Positions 20,806-21,087 of a stretch of 21,087 bases of DNA are shown piece by piece (within the stretch, counting starts at the first letter, position 1; each line of letters begins with the position of its first letter). Source of the DNA: JAHFUI01 sp041485905 (lineage in GTDB: Bacteria > Acidobacteriota > Vicinamibacteria > Vicinamibacterales > CAVVIG01); contig JBGPKK010000071.1 of NCBI GenBank assembly GCA_041485905.1, positions 1 through 21,087 of the forward strand, in the 5' to 3' direction. A program made the translations under genes and the position numbers. The notes beneath the pieces were generated by a model, which ran no database searches, was not told the origin of the DNA, and saw nothing but the letters and a program-made list of their open reading frames with translations.

Positions 20806-21087
20806 ATGGAGTTTTTCGTTTGGCTCGAACACAGCAGCGTCGCCATATCGATTAAAGAGAGTGCCGTGTTGTACGAAATGCCTCTCGTGCTTCACGCAAT
20901 CGGCATGGCAGTCCTGGTGGGCCTCAGCACGGCGGTCTATCTACGGATCCTCGGCGTTGCGTCCCGCCTGCCGCTGGCACCGATGGAACAGTTCTTCCCC
21001 CTGATGTACGCGGGCTTCTGGATCAATGCCATCTCAGGTGTTGTGCTGTTCAGCATTTACCCGGTAAAGGCGGTCAGCAACCCGGGC
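20806..21087 (+). CDS. multi-spanning membrane protein of unknown function (5' part; DUF6644/DUF2214-like)
   Basis: The 94 visible residues begin MEFFVWLEHSSVAISIKESA, followed by hydrophobic segments at about 25-45 (PLVLHAIGMAVLVGLSTAVY) and 67-87 (MYAGFWINAISGVVLFSIYP). The gene runs off the window. The pattern of an N-terminal amphipathic helix, a helix starting with a His, and a YLRILGVASRLPL loop recalls small uncharacterised membrane families such as DUF6644 or DUF2214. I cannot assign one firmly. GAGGAG lies four bases before the ATG, giving a secure start. Confidence 0.75.
   Translation, partial: MEFFVWLEHSSVAISIKESAVLYEMPLVLHAIGMAVLVGLSTAVYLRILGVASRLPLAPMEQFFPLMYAGFWINAISGVVLFSIYPVKAVSNPG

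Overview
The window is about 21 kb of GC-rich bacterial chromosome carrying mostly housekeeping genes. Gene order, the abundance of secreted beta-propeller proteins and the protein family styles suggest Acidobacteriota, perhaps the Vicinamibacteria. That placement is inference from recognisable families; there is no rRNA gene here to settle it. No tRNA, CRISPR array, prophage or complete insertion sequence was seen.

Layout. Positions 1-8345 hold a core block mostly on the minus strand: uvrC, a site-2 protease, trpS, scpA, scpB, then cmk and the start of rpsA. Two plus-strand genes interrupt it, the pseudouridine synthase rluB and a DUF6335 gene with a histone-like basic tail. uvrC through scpB are packed with overlaps of a few bases and look like one operon. 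8354-9262 is a plus-strand CDP-alcohol phosphatidyltransferase ending in an 80-bp palindromic element. 9361-12952 is a two-gene ABC exporter on the minus strand, preceded by what looks like the collapsed remnant of an AlkZ-like winged-helix gene. 13229-17140 is a minus-strand series: efp, tdk, a small membrane protein, ku and a secreted NHL-repeat protein. 17197-18468 (plus) is a mini-ORF stop-start coupled to a membrane-anchored HtrA protease. A membrane-anchored TolB-like propeller (minus), a Tat-exported SMP-30/gluconolactonase-like protein (plus) and the beginning of a multi-spanning membrane protein (plus) close the window.

The genes serve chromosome segregation (ScpAB), translation (S1, TrpS, EF-P, RluB), nucleotide supply (Cmk, Tdk), DNA repair (UvrC, Ku) and envelope functions (HtrA, site-2 protease, exporter, exported propellers). 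No coherent accessory system such as a defence island or RiPP cluster can be supported.

The interesting signal is in the non-coding and small-scale structure. A two-copy GC-rich repeat is inserted in frame inside uvrC. AT-rich heptanucleotide repeats, each with its own sequence, sit beside stop codons at five loci. An 80-bp palindrome flanked by CTAG sits on a stop codon. A cluster of palindromes lies upstream of ku. Two loci look like genes reduced to their two ends.
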